A stretch of DNA of 64,000 nt from Homoserinimonas sp. OAct 916 (GCF_003260275.1 NZ_QJHB01000008.1:165020-229019); one strand, 5' to 3'. Shown: positions 7,530 through 17,729, counted from the first letter of the stretch. The notes: generated by a model not told the origin, from the letters alone. A program made the numbers and translations.

Positions 7530-10480
7530 CGGGTGCTCCGTTCGCCGAACAGCATGATGGGGCCGGTGCTGTCGATGGCCGCGTGTTCCTCCTGTTGCCG
7601 ATCAACCTCGGCGCCGAGGCTGCGCAACACGTCAATGATCAGCCCCACCACGATCAGGTACACGCCGAAGTCGAAGATCGTGGTCGTGCCGAACTCAAGG
7701 TGGCCGAGCAATGGCACACTGCCCTCCCACCACGCGGATTCAAGAGGGTTCATTCCGAAGAACAGCGGCACCGTCGCCGTGCCCACCGCCAGCAGCAGTC
7801 CGAAGCCGAGCACCTTGCCCGCATCGACTGACACTGCAGCTCCCAGCTCGAACCGACCGCCGGCCAGATAGCGGGCGGCCAGGGCCAGGCCGGCGAGGAG
7901 CCCGCCGGAGAACCCGCCGCCGGGCAGGTTGTGGCCGACGAACAGCAGGTAGATCGACAGCACGATGGCCGAGTGGAACAGCAGCCTCACCACGACTTCG
8001 AGAACGATTGATCGGTTGTGCGGGGCGAGAGTCCAACCGGCGAGCAGCCACGTGCGCTGGCTCGGTGCCTGGTCGCCGTCGGGGGCATCGCCGGCCCCTC
8101 CGTTCCGGGAAGACGCCGGCTCGGTGAGAGGTTTCAGCCGGGCACGGAGCCCCCGCCTACCCTCGTCTTCGGCCAGACGGGGTGCGCTGCCGGTGCGCTG
8201 CTTGATGAAGATCAGGCTCGCGATCCCGGTGGCTGCGACGACCAGAACGGAGATCTCCCCCATGGTGTCCCAGCCGCGGATATCCACCAGGGTGACGTTG
8301 ACCACGTTGCGACCGTGCCCCAGCTCGTACGCGAGGGCCGGGAACTGCAGCGAGATGGGTTGGGCGCTGCGCACTCCGAGTGTGATCATGACAACCACGG
8401 CCATCAGCACGCCGACGCTGGCCGCGAGCACGGCACGACCCACCCGGAAGGCGGTGCCGTGTTTCGCACCCAGCTTGATCGGAAGCCGCCTGAGAACCAG
8501 CACGAATGCGATCAGGGTGACCGTTTCAACCAGAACCTGTGTGAGCGCGAGGTCGGGAGCTCCCTGCAATGCGAACAGCGCGGCCAGACCGTAGCCGGTG
8601 ATACCCAGCAGAAGCACCGCTGTGAACCGCTTCGTCGCCCGGGTGGCTCCCACGGCGGCGACCACCATCGCGACGACGATGGGCACCTGGGCCGGATGGT
8701 CGAAGGGCAGCATGGTCGGTGGCCATGACCGGTTGATGATGACCGTGAACCCGACCGTGCCCAACAGCACCATCAGGATCACGCCGAGGTAGGCCGGCAG
8801 TGACCCGCTCTGGGTGATCGCCGTGGTGCGGGCGGCCACACGGTCCACCGTCCGCATCGAGACCCAGTAACCGCGCCCGGCATCGACCAGGGCGGGAACC
8901 CTCGACTGCAGGCGGTAAACCCGGTCGCGCATCCAGAACAGTCCCAGTCCGGCTGCCAGGACGAGCATGGAGACCCCGAACGCGGGTGAAAGGCCGTGCC
9001 AGAGCACCAGCTCGGCCCCGGCTGTGGCACCGGGCGGAAGCGTATCCGAGTAGCCGGAGAGCCAGTGGTTCAACTGCGGCGTCAGAAACCCGAAGGCGAC
9101 CCCGGCGGCGGCGAGCGTCGTGGGCGCGACGAACATGCCCCGGCCGTGGTCGGTGTACGGGGTGCGGACTACGTCTTGTTTCGACGCGAACGCCCCCCAG
9201 AGAAAGCGAGCGGTGTACGCCGTGGTGAGGATCGAGCCTGCGATCAGGCCGTACAGCGCAATCTGGCTGAGTGGGCGGCCGGATCGGGCCTCGTCGATCA
9301 GGGCGGTGAACACACCCTCCTTGGCAACGAATCCGAGGGTCGGCGGTATCGCGGCCATCGACGCGGCAGCCAGAACGGCGACGGTGACAAGGGCAGGGTG
9401 GCGCCCGCCCAGGCCGCTGAGTTTCCTCAGATCGCGGGTGCCCGTGTTCCGGTCGATGATGCCGACCACCAGGAAGAGTGTCGATTTGAAAAGGGCATGC
9501 GCGAACACCAGCGCGAGGCCGGCCAGCGCAACGCCCGACACACCGTAGCCGGTGACCACAGTGAGGAACCCCAGTTGGCTGACCGTTCCGTACGCGAGCA
9601 GCAATTTGAGATCGTGTTGTTTGAGCGCTCGCCAGCCGCCGACGAGCATGGTCAGCACCCCGAGCAGGATGACGACCTCCTGCCAGCCGGGAGTCGTCGC
9701 GAATCCCGGTGCGAACCGCGCGATCAGGTAGATGCCCGCCTTGACCATTGCGGCGGCGTGCAGGTAGGCGCTGACCGGCGTTGGCGCCGCCATCGCTGCG
9801 GGCAGCCAGAAGTGAAAAGGCACCAGGGCAGATTTGGAGATCGCCCCCACCAGCATCAGCATCACCGCCACAGTGATGATGCCGCCGCTCGGCGGTTCGG
9901 CGATGATCTCCGAGATGAGGGTGGTACCCGATTGCACCGCCAGGATGACCACACCGACGAGCATCACGAGCCCGCCGGCCGTGGTGACCAACAGAGCCTG
10001 CAGCGCGGCGCCCCGGCTGGCGATACGGTCGTTGTAGTGTCCGATCAGCAGGTAGGAGAAGACGCTGGTGGCTTCCCAGAAGATGAACATCAGGTAGAGG
10101 TCGTCTGCGAGTACAAGTCCGAACATCGCACCGGCGAAGGCGGTCAGGTGTGCTGCGAAACGGCCAACCGAGGGGTCGTGCGCAGTGAAGTAGCGCGGGC
10201 AGTAGAGCAGCACGAGGGCTCCGATCCCCGTGACCACCAGGGCGAACACCCAACTGAGGGTGTCCAGGCGCAGCGCGAACTCCAGGTTCAGCGTCGGGAT
10301 CCACTGAAAACCTTCGGTCAGCACCCCGCCGGCCAGCACGGTCGGTGCGGCCAGCACCACCACGGCGAAAGCACCGATGGGCACCAGTGCTGTCAGATAG
10401 AAGATGCGATTTCCGAGCCGGCCGGCCAGTATGGGGATCAGCGCTGCAACGACGAAGAAGGCCGCCAGGACAACCAGCAT
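7526..10480 (-). CDS. mnhA: Na+/H+ antiporter fused subunits A and B
   Basis: This 984-residue fusion carries the large NuoL-like subunit A in roughly residues 1-770. Its landmarks include KSALVPFHFWLPAAMAAPTP near residue 215 and GTVSQLGFLTVVTGYG. A subunit-B domain begins near residue 810, with LFVGHNLPGGGFSGGLLAGL as the MnhB landmark. Such A-B fusions are common in actinobacteria. It is the first gene of the Mrp operon (AB-C-D-E-F-G), with start ATG at 10480. The 120-bp gap to otsB probably carries the operon promoter, although no clear -10/-35 pair was picked out. Confidence 0.94.
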   Translation of the reverse strand: MLVVLAAFFVVAALIPILAGRLGNRIFYLTALVPIGAFAVVVLAAPTVLAGGVLTEGFQWIPTLNLEFALRLDTLSWVFALVVTGIGALVLLYCPRYFTAHDPSVGRFAAHLTAFAGAMFGLVLADDLYLMFIFWEATSVFSYLLIGHYNDRIASRGAALQALLVTTAGGLVMLVGVVILAVQSGTTLISEIIAEPPSGGIITVAVMLMLVGAISKSALVPFHFWLPAAMAAPTPVSAYLHAAAMVKAGIYLIARFAPGFATTPGWQEVVILLGVLTMLVGGWRALKQHDLKLLLAYGTVSQLGFLTVVTGYGVSGVALAGLALVFAHALFKSTLFLVVGIIDRNTGTRDLRKLSGLGGRHPALVTVAVLAAASMAAIPPTLGFVAKEGVFTALIDEARSGRPLSQIALYGLIAGSILTTAYTARFLWGAFASKQDVVRTPYTDHGRGMFVAPTTLAAAGVAFGFLTPQLNHWLSGYSDTLPPGATAGAELVLWHGLSPAFGVSMLVLAAGLGLFWMRDRVYRLQSRVPALVDAGRGYWVSMRTVDRVAARTTAITQSGSLPAYLGVILMVLLGTVGFTVIINRSWPPTMLPFDHPAQVPIVVAMVVAAVGATRATKRFTAVLLLGITGYGLAALFALQGAPDLALTQVLVETVTLIAFVLVLRRLPIKLGAKHGTAFRVGRAVLAASVGVLMAVVVMITLGVRSAQPISLQFPALAYELGHGRNVVNVTLVDIRGWDTMGEISVLVVAATGIASLIFIKQRTGSAPRLAEDEGRRGLRARLKPLTEPASSRNGGAGDAPDGDQAPSQRTWLLAGWTLAPHNRSIVLEVVVRLLFHSAIVLSIYLLFVGHNLPGGGFSGGLLAGLALAARYLAGGRFELGAAVSVDAGKVLGFGLLLAVGTATVPLFFGMNPLESAWWEGSVPLLGHLEFGTTTIFDFGVYLIVVGLIIDVLRSLGAEVDRQQEEHAAIDSTGPIMLFGERSTR

Positions 10481-10600
10481 GTGTGTCCCCCCGGTTCGCT
10501 CGTTTCGGGCTTCACAGCCAGTGGTCTACAGTCTGACCACTCCACAAACGCTCATCACTCGTGGGCCGGAGGCTATTGGCGGGTGGTTCGGGTCTTGATT

Positions 10601-11416
10601 TTACCGGAAGTCTGAACCGGGTGTGTCCGCCGTGGCGGCGCGAAGATCGGCCAGCCGGTGCAACACCTGGGCGACGTCAGCCGGTTCACTCACCCGCACA
10701 TTCGCGTGGGTGTCACCCTCACCGATCTTCATGCCGAGGTCGCCGGCGACGAGTGCGGCGAATCCGTCCTCGTCGGTGACGTCGTCGCCGGCGAAGAACA
10801 CGGCGGTGGCGCCGGTGTGGTCGCGCAGGCGGCGAACGGCGTCGCCCTTGGTGTCTTCGCGAACGGAGAACTCGATCACATTCTTGCCCGACCGCATCGT
10901 GAGTGGCTGCAACATCGCGGTGCCCGCGAGCACGCGTTCATGCGCGATGCGGGTGTCGTCGGCGGTGGCCAGCCGGGTGTGCACGGCGAAGCCCGCCGGT
11001 TTGGTCTCGATCCACACCTGGGCGAGCCCGTCTATGGCGGCGTCGAGCGTGCGCCGCAGCGCCGCTACCCTGGTGCGGTCCTCCGCCGTGAGGTCGAGTT
11101 CCACCTCAGCGGTGTCGAGCCTTGTCTCCACTCCATGCGAACCCACCAGTAACACCGTGCGTGCGGGGCTGGCAACCTCGATGAGGCTGGCTGCAGCACG
11201 ACCGGAGATCAGCGCCACACGCGTGTGCGGCATGGCGAGCAGGCGCTCGATCGCGGTCACCGCTTCAGGGATTGCACGGGCGGCGCCCGGACTGTCCACC
11301 TCGGGGGCCAGGGTGCCGTCGAAGTCGAGGGCGACGAGAAGGGTCGGAGTCTGCGCAATCGATCGCAGTGCCGAGTCCAGTGCGGCCTCTTCGGTCGGGG
11401 TTTCTGGGTGCGTCAT
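10601..11416 (-). CDS. otsB: Trehalose-6-phosphate phosphatase
   Basis: This 271-residue HAD-family phosphatase removes phosphate from trehalose-6-phosphate. The catalytic motif LVALDFDGTLAPEVD lies near residues 27-41, and LISGRAAASL supplies the second HAD motif. The carboxy-terminal acidic motif FAGDDVTDEDGFAALV is the expected Mg2+-binding region. It follows otsA by 27 bp on the same strand, so the two form a trehalose synthesis operon. Trehalose acts as compatible solute and stress protectant. Confidence 0.95.
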   Translation of the reverse strand: MTHPETPTEEAALDSALRSIAQTPTLLVALDFDGTLAPEVDSPGAARAIPEAVTAIERLLAMPHTRVALISGRAAASLIEVASPARTVLLVGSHGVETRLDTAEVELDLTAEDRTRVAALRRTLDAAIDGLAQVWIETKPAGFAVHTRLATADDTRIAHERVLAGTAMLQPLTMRSGKNVIEFSVREDTKGDAVRRLRDHTGATAVFFAGDDVTDEDGFAALVAGDLGMKIGEGDTHANVRVSEPADVAQVLHRLADLRAATADTPGSDFR

Positions 11417-11443
11417 AGTGCTTTCTTGGTGGGGCTGGTTGAT

Positions 11444-12952
11444 TCAGTCGTCGTGAATTGATTTGAACCGCGGCGCATGTGCCAGCGAAGATGCCTCGGT
11501 GAGCGCGTCGAGGAACGATTTCGACCACTTCGTGACATCGTTGTCGCGCACCCTTTTTCTCAAGGCGCGCATCCGGCGTGCCCGGTCGCGTGCGGGCATC
11601 GCCATTGCCTGCAGGATCGTTTCCTTCAAGCCTTCGATATCGTGCGGGTTGATCAGCAACGCCTGCTTGAGGTCGTCGGAGGCCCCCGCGAACTCGCTCA
11701 GCACCAGCACACCGTCATTGTCGAAACGACTCGCCACATACTCTTTCGCGACCAGGTTCATCCCATCCCGCAGGGCGGTGACCAGCATCACGTCTGCGGC
11801 CAGGTACAGGGCCACCATCTCTTCACGCGGATAGCCCTGATGGTGGTAGCTCAACGCGTTGTGACTGATGGTGGAGAACTCCCCGTTCAGACGGCCCACC
11901 TGCAATTCGATCTCATCGCGCAGATCCTGGTACGCGGCGACCCGTTCCCGGCTCGGGCTGGCCACCTGCACAAGCGTGACGTCTTCGACGTTCAGTCGCC
12001 CCTCGGTGAGCAGCTCGCCATACGCTTTCAAACGGTGCCCGATGCCCTTGGTGTAGTCGAGACGGTCGACCCCCAGCATGATCGTGCGTGGGTTGCCCAG
12101 GTCAACCCTGATCTGCCTGGCCCGTTCCTGCACCTCTGGGCGCCTGGCCATCTCCTCGAAGCTCTGCGTGTCGATCGAGATCGGAAACCGCTTGGCTATG
12201 ACGGTGCGTACCGTCTCCCCGCGTTTCGACGTGGAGACGTGACTGGCGAGGCCGGCGTCTTGCAGGTCTCTGTCGACCGGAACCTCGATGTGCGGGCTAT
12301 TCGTGTTGTAGCCGAGGAGGCGCCGCACGGCGGTGGTGAAGTTGTTGGCGTCGGCCGCGCGTTGGAAGCCGATCACGTCGGCGCCGAGAAGCCCCTCGAT
12401 GATCTGCGTGCGCCAGGGCAGCTGTGAGTAGATGCCGTAGGGCGGGAATGGGATGTGATTGAAGAAGCCGATCACCAGGTCGGGTCGGAGTCCTCGCAAC
12501 ATGCGTGGCACCAATTGGAGTTGGTAGTCCTGCACCCAGACGACGCCGCCGTGTGCAGCGGTGCGTGCCGCGACTTCGGCGAACCTCTGGTTGACGGCCA
12601 GGTACGTATCCCACCACTCCCGGTGATAACGGGGCGGGGCGATCACGTCGTGGTACAGCGGCCAGAGGGTGCCGTTCGAGAAACCCTCGTAATAGTTCTC
12701 CAACTCCTCACCGGACAGCGGTACGGGCACGATCGAGATGCCGTTGTTCTCGAACGGGTCGACGTCGAGGTCGGGCGCGCCGGCCCAACCGACCCACGCC
12801 CCGTGGTTGACCCTCATCACCGGCTCCAGTGCGGTGACCAGACCGCCGGGCGACTGGGTCCAGCTGGCGGTGCCATCTTCGGCCACGATGCGATCCACCG
12901 GCAGCCGGTTCGAGACGACCACCAGGGGGAAGGTGGCGTGCTGGGACTTCAT
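11444..12952 (-). CDS. otsA: Trehalose-6-phosphate synthase
   Basis: This 502-residue GT20 glycosyltransferase joins UDP- or GDP-glucose to glucose-6-phosphate. Family landmarks are the amino-terminal VVVSNRLPVDR and SPGGLVTAL, WVQDYQLQLVPRMLR, FFNHIPFPP, and GVDRLDYTKGIGHRL. The carboxy-terminal TALRDGMNLVAKEYVA and VLSEFAGAS are also present. Length is normal. It is the promoter-proximal gene of otsA-otsB. The 465 bp upstream, up to the AidB-like gene, are non-coding in appearance. Confidence 0.96.
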   Translation of the reverse strand: MKSQHATFPLVVVSNRLPVDRIVAEDGTASWTQSPGGLVTALEPVMRVNHGAWVGWAGAPDLDVDPFENNGISIVPVPLSGEELENYYEGFSNGTLWPLYHDVIAPPRYHREWWDTYLAVNQRFAEVAARTAAHGGVVWVQDYQLQLVPRMLRGLRPDLVIGFFNHIPFPPYGIYSQLPWRTQIIEGLLGADVIGFQRAADANNFTTAVRRLLGYNTNSPHIEVPVDRDLQDAGLASHVSTSKRGETVRTVIAKRFPISIDTQSFEEMARRPEVQERARQIRVDLGNPRTIMLGVDRLDYTKGIGHRLKAYGELLTEGRLNVEDVTLVQVASPSRERVAAYQDLRDEIELQVGRLNGEFSTISHNALSYHHQGYPREEMVALYLAADVMLVTALRDGMNLVAKEYVASRFDNDGVLVLSEFAGASDDLKQALLINPHDIEGLKETILQAMAMPARDRARRMRALRKRVRDNDVTKWSKSFLDALTEASSLAHAPRFKSIHDD

Positions 12953-13417
12953 TTGATCGCGTGGCGGGGTGATGGGACATCCTCCATTCGGCTGGGCCTC
13001 GCAGCGTCAGCATTGTGATTCCAGAGTATCAGCCGGCCCATTCTCGGTTCGCGGCGCGACCAGTAGCCAGTTGGCACCCCCGGGTCACTTCCGAGCGTTC
13101 GTGGCCAGGATGGTCAGCATCGGCGGCAGCGGTGTCCGAGTTCTGGAAAGCGTCGCCCATGCACATGAATCGTCATTCCCGATTCCTGCCAAAAACCTCG
13201 TACCCCGTGCTGAAAACCTCGTATCGTAGGGATGGAGCGGCGACGCCCCACCAGGCGACAGCGGCGGTGAAGCCCTCACCGGGCAGCTGTCTCCACTGCA
13301 CGGCAGCGGCACCGACGCCACCCAGACCGAAGCGGTGTTCGCCACCATGTCCGCGCTGTGCCTGCGGGCGGTGAGAGCATCCGAACCCGTGGCCATCCGC
13401 GCCGGAAAGGTAGTGTT
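12953..13417. other. Intergenic region between otsA and the AidB-like gene
   Basis: These 465 bp lie between two divergent genes, so they should hold both promoters. No recognised gene was found. An 11-bp direct repeat (AAAACCTCGTA) occurs at 13192-13202 and 13213-13223, exactly 21 bp apart. A reading frame without stops runs from 13230 and closes with a TGA at 13419-13421, overlapping the start of the next gene as ATGA. It has no good start before ATG 13347 and resembles no family known to me. Confidence 0.6.
13192..13223. repeat. Two 11-bp direct repeats, possible regulator site
   Basis: AAAACCTCGTA is found twice with a 21-bp period, or two helical turns. It lies about 195-225 bp upstream of the AidB-like gene and 240-270 bp upstream of otsA. 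The spacing fits binding of a dimeric regulator to one DNA face, but no family is assigned. Confidence 0.45.
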
Positions 13418-15061
13418 ATGAGCACCCGCAGCGTCAGCAACCAGTCTCCGCCGCGCATCGACGTCAACGAGTTCACCTCGAACAGGCCGCTCGTCGAAGG
13501 CGTCGGACATTATGACGCGGGGTGGTCTGTCGAACAGCTGACCCAGATCGGCGCCCATGTCGCCACGGCAGAGTTTCAGGCCGCCTCGAAAGCCGCCGAC
13601 AGGAACGAGCCAGAATTGGTCGCCTTCGACCCGTATGGCAACCGTATCGACGAAGTGCACTATCACCCCGCTTACCACGAAATCATTGCCTCCGCCGTTT
13701 CGTACGGTGTGCATACGAGTGCGTGGGCCGAACCCGGGCCGGGCGCGAACGTGGCGCGAGCTGCGGGGTTCATGCTCTTCGCCCAGATCGAGCCCGGCCA
13801 CGCGTGCCCGATCTCGATGACGCATTCCGCCGTACCCACTCTGCAGCTGCAACCCGACCTCGCCGACGAGTGGCTGCCGCGCGTGCTCTCACGCGGCTAC
13901 GACAGTGCGCTGGCCGCGCCGTCTGGAAAGCCCGGAGCACTGTTCGGAATGGGAATGACCGAGAAGCAGGGCGGGTCGGATGTGCGCGCCAACACCACTC
14001 GCGCGGTTCACCGCGGAGCGAACGAGTATGTCCTCACGGGGCACAAGTGGTTCTGCTCCGCACCGATGAGTGATGCGTTCTTCGTACTGGCGCAGGTGTC
14101 AACGGCATCGACCCCCGATGCGTTGACCTGTTTTCTGGTGCCCCGCGTGCTGGAGGACGGAACCCGAAACGTGTTCAACATCCAGCGGTTGAAGGACAAA
14201 CTCGGCAACCGGTCGAACGCGTCTGCCGAAGTCGAGTTCGAGGGCACCGTCGGGTACCTGACCGGCGAGATCGGGGCCGGCGTTCGCACGATCATCGAAA
14301 TGGTGGCACGTACGAGGCTCGACAACGTGTACGGGAGTGCAGCCGGAATGCGTCAGGCCGTGGCGGAGGCGCTGTGGCATGCACGAAACCGCCGGGCCTT
14401 CGGGGCGCTCCTGATCGACCAACCCGCGATGACGTCCGTGCTGGCAGACCTCGCCCTCGAGTCGGAAGCGGCTACAGCAACAGCGCTGCGCCTGGCTCGC
14501 GCGCACGACGATGACGCGAGCGATTCAGAGAAGAGTTTTCGGCGGCTGGCCACCGCCGTTGCAAAGTATTGGGTGTGCAAGCGCGGCCCGCAGCACGCCT
14601 ATGAGGCAATGGAGTGCATGGGGGGCAATGGGTACGTGGAGACGTTCCCGCTGGCGCGCCGCTACCGGGAACAGCCGGTGATGGCGATCTGGGAGGGCTC
14701 CGGCAACGTCATCGCACTCGATGTGTTGCGGGCAATGGCCCGTTCCCCCGAAAGCGTGACTGCGTTTTTCGATGAGGTGATGCTCGGTGACGGCGGCAAC
14801 TCCGTGCTCGATGCCCACATTGCCGCCACGACCCGGCTTGCAAGAAAGATCAGTGCAGCTGACAGCGGTGCCGCCCAGTTTCAGGCCAGGCGCCTCGTGG
14901 AAGATATGGCGCTCGCTCTTGAGAGCTCGCTGCTGGTGCGACGGGCACCTTCGGCCATCGCCGACGCATTCATCAGTGCGCGGTTGGGCACCGATCGCAG
15001 GCACGAATACGGGAGCCTTCCTGCGGGCACCGACTTCGACGCGATCCTCGTTCGCCACTAG
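13418..15061 (+). CDS. AidB-like acyl-CoA dehydrogenase family flavoprotein
   Basis: This 547-residue flavoprotein has the acyl-CoA dehydrogenase fold of the AidB branch. AidB of E. coli belongs to the adaptive response to DNA alkylation. Landmarks are MTEKQGGSDVRANTTRA (flavin region, near residue 178), GHKWFCSAP, and ECMGGNGYVETFPLARRYRE followed by AIWEGSGNVIALDVLRA. The last segment is characteristic of AidB. The ATG at 13418 has a GGAAAGG ribosome site 8 bp upstream; a longer in-frame start at 13358 lacks one. Whether it protects DNA or oxidises an acyl-CoA cannot be decided here. It converges on the MMPL gene and ends before a hairpin. Confidence 0.85.
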   Translation: MSTRSVSNQSPPRIDVNEFTSNRPLVEGVGHYDAGWSVEQLTQIGAHVATAEFQAASKAADRNEPELVAFDPYGNRIDEVHYHPAYHEIIASAVSYGVHTSAWAEPGPGANVARAAGFMLFAQIEPGHACPISMTHSAVPTLQLQPDLADEWLPRVLSRGYDSALAAPSGKPGALFGMGMTEKQGGSDVRANTTRAVHRGANEYVLTGHKWFCSAPMSDAFFVLAQVSTASTPDALTCFLVPRVLEDGTRNVFNIQRLKDKLGNRSNASAEVEFEGTVGYLTGEIGAGVRTIIEMVARTRLDNVYGSAAGMRQAVAEALWHARNRRAFGALLIDQPAMTSVLADLALESEAATATALRLARAHDDDASDSEKSFRRLATAVAKYWVCKRGPQHAYEAMECMGGNGYVETFPLARRYREQPVMAIWEGSGNVIALDVLRAMARSPESVTAFFDEVMLGDGGNSVLDAHIAATTRLARKISAADSGAAQFQARRLVEDMALALESSLLVRRAPSAIADAFISARLGTDRRHEYGSLPAGTDFDAILVRH

Positions 15062-15114
15062 CGGGCTGCCCGGGCCAGCGGGCCCAGAACGGCGCGAAGG
15101 TGACCGACGACGAA

Positions 15115-15146
15115 GGGTGCGAGACGCGTATCTGCATCTCGCACCC
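15115..15146. terminator. Intrinsic-type hairpin between convergent genes
   Basis: GGGTGCGAGA and TCTCGCACCC form a perfect 10-bp stem with a 12-nt loop. It lies between the convergent AidB-like and MMPL genes. There is no strong T tract on either side, which is common in high-GC actinobacteria. It could serve both strands. Confidence 0.65.
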
Positions 15147-15176
15147 TCCTCAGATCACATCGGCCCGAGGCCTGCC

Positions 15177-17729
15177 CTACTTCCCCGACGCCTCTGCTGC
15201 TGGCTCCAGCTCCAGCTCCGGCTCCGCCTGGGCGGCGACATGCGCGGCACCCGGGTGCGAACGCTCGAGGGAGGCACCTTCGACGTCGACGTTCGGCAAA
15301 ATGCGATCAAGCCATTTCGGCAGCCACCACGCCGCGTCACCGAGCAGGTGCATCGCGGCGGGAATGAGCAGCATCCGCACGACGAAGGCGTCAAAAATCA
15401 CACCGAACGCGAGGCCGAGGCCGATCGACTGGATCATCACAGAGTTCGAGAATATGAACCCGCCGAAAATCGCAGCCATGATGAGTGCCGCAGCAGTGAC
15501 CACCGCACGTCCCGCGTGCACTCCCCGCTGGACGGCGAGCCGGGACGGGCTGCCGTGGGCGTAGGACTCGCGCATGCCACTGACGAGAAACAACTGGTAG
15601 TCCATTGCGAGGCCGAACAGCACGCCAACCACCAAGATCGGCAGGAAGCTCAGGATGGGCCCGGGGTCGTGCACTCCGAACACGGGGGCCAGCCAGCCCC
15701 ATTGGAAGACAGCCGTAATGACACCGAACGAGGCGAACAGCGACAATATGAAACCGATGGTGGCCGTCAGCGGTACGAGGATCGAGCGGAACACGAGGAT
15801 CAGAATGATCAACGAGAGCCCGACGACGACGAGAAGATAAAGCGGCAGGGCACCCGCCAGCTTCTCGCTCACATCGATGTTGCCTGACGCATTGCCGGCA
15901 ACGCCGAGGGAATCAACACCCTCCAGGTTGAGCCCGCGCAAGTCGTGCACGAGCTGCTCGGTTGACTCGCTCGTGGGTCCGCCCTCGGGCACGACCTGAA
16001 AAGCGAGCAGCATATCGTCATCAGATACGCCGATCGGGGCGACAGCGACCACGTTGTGCTCTGATTTCAACGCTGTGCCGATGCGCACCTGTTCGGCGAC
16101 GAGATCTTCGCCGGAGACCTTCTCCGACATGTCCGCGACGACGACGAGAGGGCCGTTGACGCCGGCGCCGAACTTGTCTTCGATCAACTTGTACGACTTG
16201 TACGCGCTGGAGCTGACGGGTTCCGATGACCCGGCGGGCAGGCCGAGGCGCATGGAGAGCGCCGGCATCGCCACGATGAGAAGCACGATGACGCCGGCAA
16301 CCACGGTGACGATGGCACGCATGGTGTTCATCGGCTTGTTCGGGACACGGACAGGGTCGGCGTGGCCGATCTTGGCCCGTGCCTTCTTCGTGAGGATCCG
16401 CGGACCGACCAGGCGCAGCAGCGCCGGAGTCAGCGTGATAGCGACGAGGATCGCCACAAACACCGCAACCGCACCCACCGTGCCCATGAGGCCGAGGAAC
16501 GGAATCCCCGTGAGGTTGAGGGCCAGGAGGGCGATGAGCACCGTGGCCCCGGCGAACACGACGGCGTTGCCCGACGTGCCGTTCGCGAGCCCGATCGACT
16601 CCTGCAGTGGCACCCCGTTGCGCAGTTGCTTGCGATGCCGGTTCAAGATGAACAACGAGTAGTCGATGCCAACCGCAAGCCCCAGCATGACTGCCAGCAC
16701 GGGTGTGACCGAGAGCATATCGACCGTACCGGACAGCGCCAATGATGCGAGCACGCCGACACCCACCCCGATGAGGGCGTTGATCAGGGGGAGGCCCGCG
16801 CCAATCAAGGTGCCGAGCATGACGAAAAGCACGATGGCAGCGAGAATGACGCCAGCGATCTCTCCCGGGCCCAGAATGTCGGGGATGGTCGCAGCGAGGT
16901 CGTTGGTGACCTCAACGTCGACGCCGGCGATGCCGGCGTCGTTCATCTCGTTGACGACGGCCTCTTTCGCCTCTGCCGAGACCGTGTGGAGAGACTTGTC
17001 GAATTGGATGATGGCAATGGCGGTGGTCCCGTCACTCGAGACCTGGCGAATCTCGGAGGACAGCTCAAGCAGTTGGGAACCCTGCTCCAACGTTGCACTC
17101 TGCTTCTCCAGCTCGATGCGGGTCTGGTCAAGCTTTGCCTGCGTCTCTACGATCTGTGCAGTCCCGGCATCGATCTCGGCCTGCTGCGCGTCGAGCTGGG
17201 GCCCGGCGGCCTCGAGCTGACCCGCTGCCTCGGCCTGAGCGCGCGCTGCATCAAGTTGCTGCTGGCCCGCGTCGAGCTGCGCCTCGGCAGCGTCCACCTG
17301 AGCCTGACCCGCATCGAGCTGGGCGTTGCCGTCGGCGATCTGCTGACGACCGCTCGTGATCTGCTGTGACTGCTCGGCGAGCTGCCCCTGCACGACGAAC
17401 GGGTTCGTGGCGCCCTTGACGCTCTCGAGGGCAGTGGTTTTCTCCAAGAGCTTGCCGATCTCCGCCTTCTGGGCCTCGGTGAAGCCGGAGTCATCGGTAG
17501 TCGTGAACACGACCGTGCCGAGACCTCCACTCGCTGCCGGGAACTTCTCGGCGAGCTGATCGCTCACCTCCTGAGTGGCAGTGCCGGGGATAGTCACGGC
17601 AGAGGTGAGCGTGCCGCCGAACACCGCGAACGCGCCGGCGGCGAGGGCCAGCAGGAGCAGCCACGCGACGACGACCGACCAGGCCTTGCGTGCGGAGAAC
17701 CGACCGAGTCGGTAGAGAAGGGATGCCAT
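15177..17729 (-). CDS. MMPL-family RND transporter with coiled-coil periplasmic repeats
   Basis: This 850-residue polytopic exporter of the MMPL/RND class probably exports lipids, drugs or other hydrophobic molecules. It has an amino-terminal helix, a large external loop, a first block of five helices with GLAVGIDYSLFILNRHR, a second loop, and a second block with GLAMDYQLFLVSGMRE. The first loop (near residues 120-230) is a low-complexity coiled coil built from seven-residue units such as QLDAGQAQVDAAEAQLDAG. The ATG at 17729 is preferred over an in-frame TTG nine bases earlier. It lies 86 bp after a TetR gene on the same strand, which suggests control of the exporter by that repressor. Confidence 0.9.
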   Translation of the reverse strand: MASLLYRLGRFSARKAWSVVVAWLLLLALAAGAFAVFGGTLTSAVTIPGTATQEVSDQLAEKFPAASGGLGTVVFTTTDDSGFTEAQKAEIGKLLEKTTALESVKGATNPFVVQGQLAEQSQQITSGRQQIADGNAQLDAGQAQVDAAEAQLDAGQQQLDAARAQAEAAGQLEAAGPQLDAQQAEIDAGTAQIVETQAKLDQTRIELEKQSATLEQGSQLLELSSEIRQVSSDGTTAIAIIQFDKSLHTVSAEAKEAVVNEMNDAGIAGVDVEVTNDLAATIPDILGPGEIAGVILAAIVLFVMLGTLIGAGLPLINALIGVGVGVLASLALSGTVDMLSVTPVLAVMLGLAVGIDYSLFILNRHRKQLRNGVPLQESIGLANGTSGNAVVFAGATVLIALLALNLTGIPFLGLMGTVGAVAVFVAILVAITLTPALLRLVGPRILTKKARAKIGHADPVRVPNKPMNTMRAIVTVVAGVIVLLIVAMPALSMRLGLPAGSSEPVSSSAYKSYKLIEDKFGAGVNGPLVVVADMSEKVSGEDLVAEQVRIGTALKSEHNVVAVAPIGVSDDDMLLAFQVVPEGGPTSESTEQLVHDLRGLNLEGVDSLGVAGNASGNIDVSEKLAGALPLYLLVVVGLSLIILILVFRSILVPLTATIGFILSLFASFGVITAVFQWGWLAPVFGVHDPGPILSFLPILVVGVLFGLAMDYQLFLVSGMRESYAHGSPSRLAVQRGVHAGRAVVTAAALIMAAIFGGFIFSNSVMIQSIGLGLAFGVIFDAFVVRMLLIPAAMHLLGDAAWWLPKWLDRILPNVDVEGASLERSHPGAAHVAAQAEPELELEPAAEASGK

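Noticed and set aside
8526..10304. 592-codon minus-strand open frame inside mnhA
   Set aside because: It is the same strand as mnhA but a different frame, extremely Arg-rich, with no motif.
13085..13852. 255-codon minus-strand frame between otsA and the AidB-like gene
   Set aside because: Its 3' part reads intergenic sequence and its 5' part is antisense to the AidB-like gene; no family, no ribosome site.
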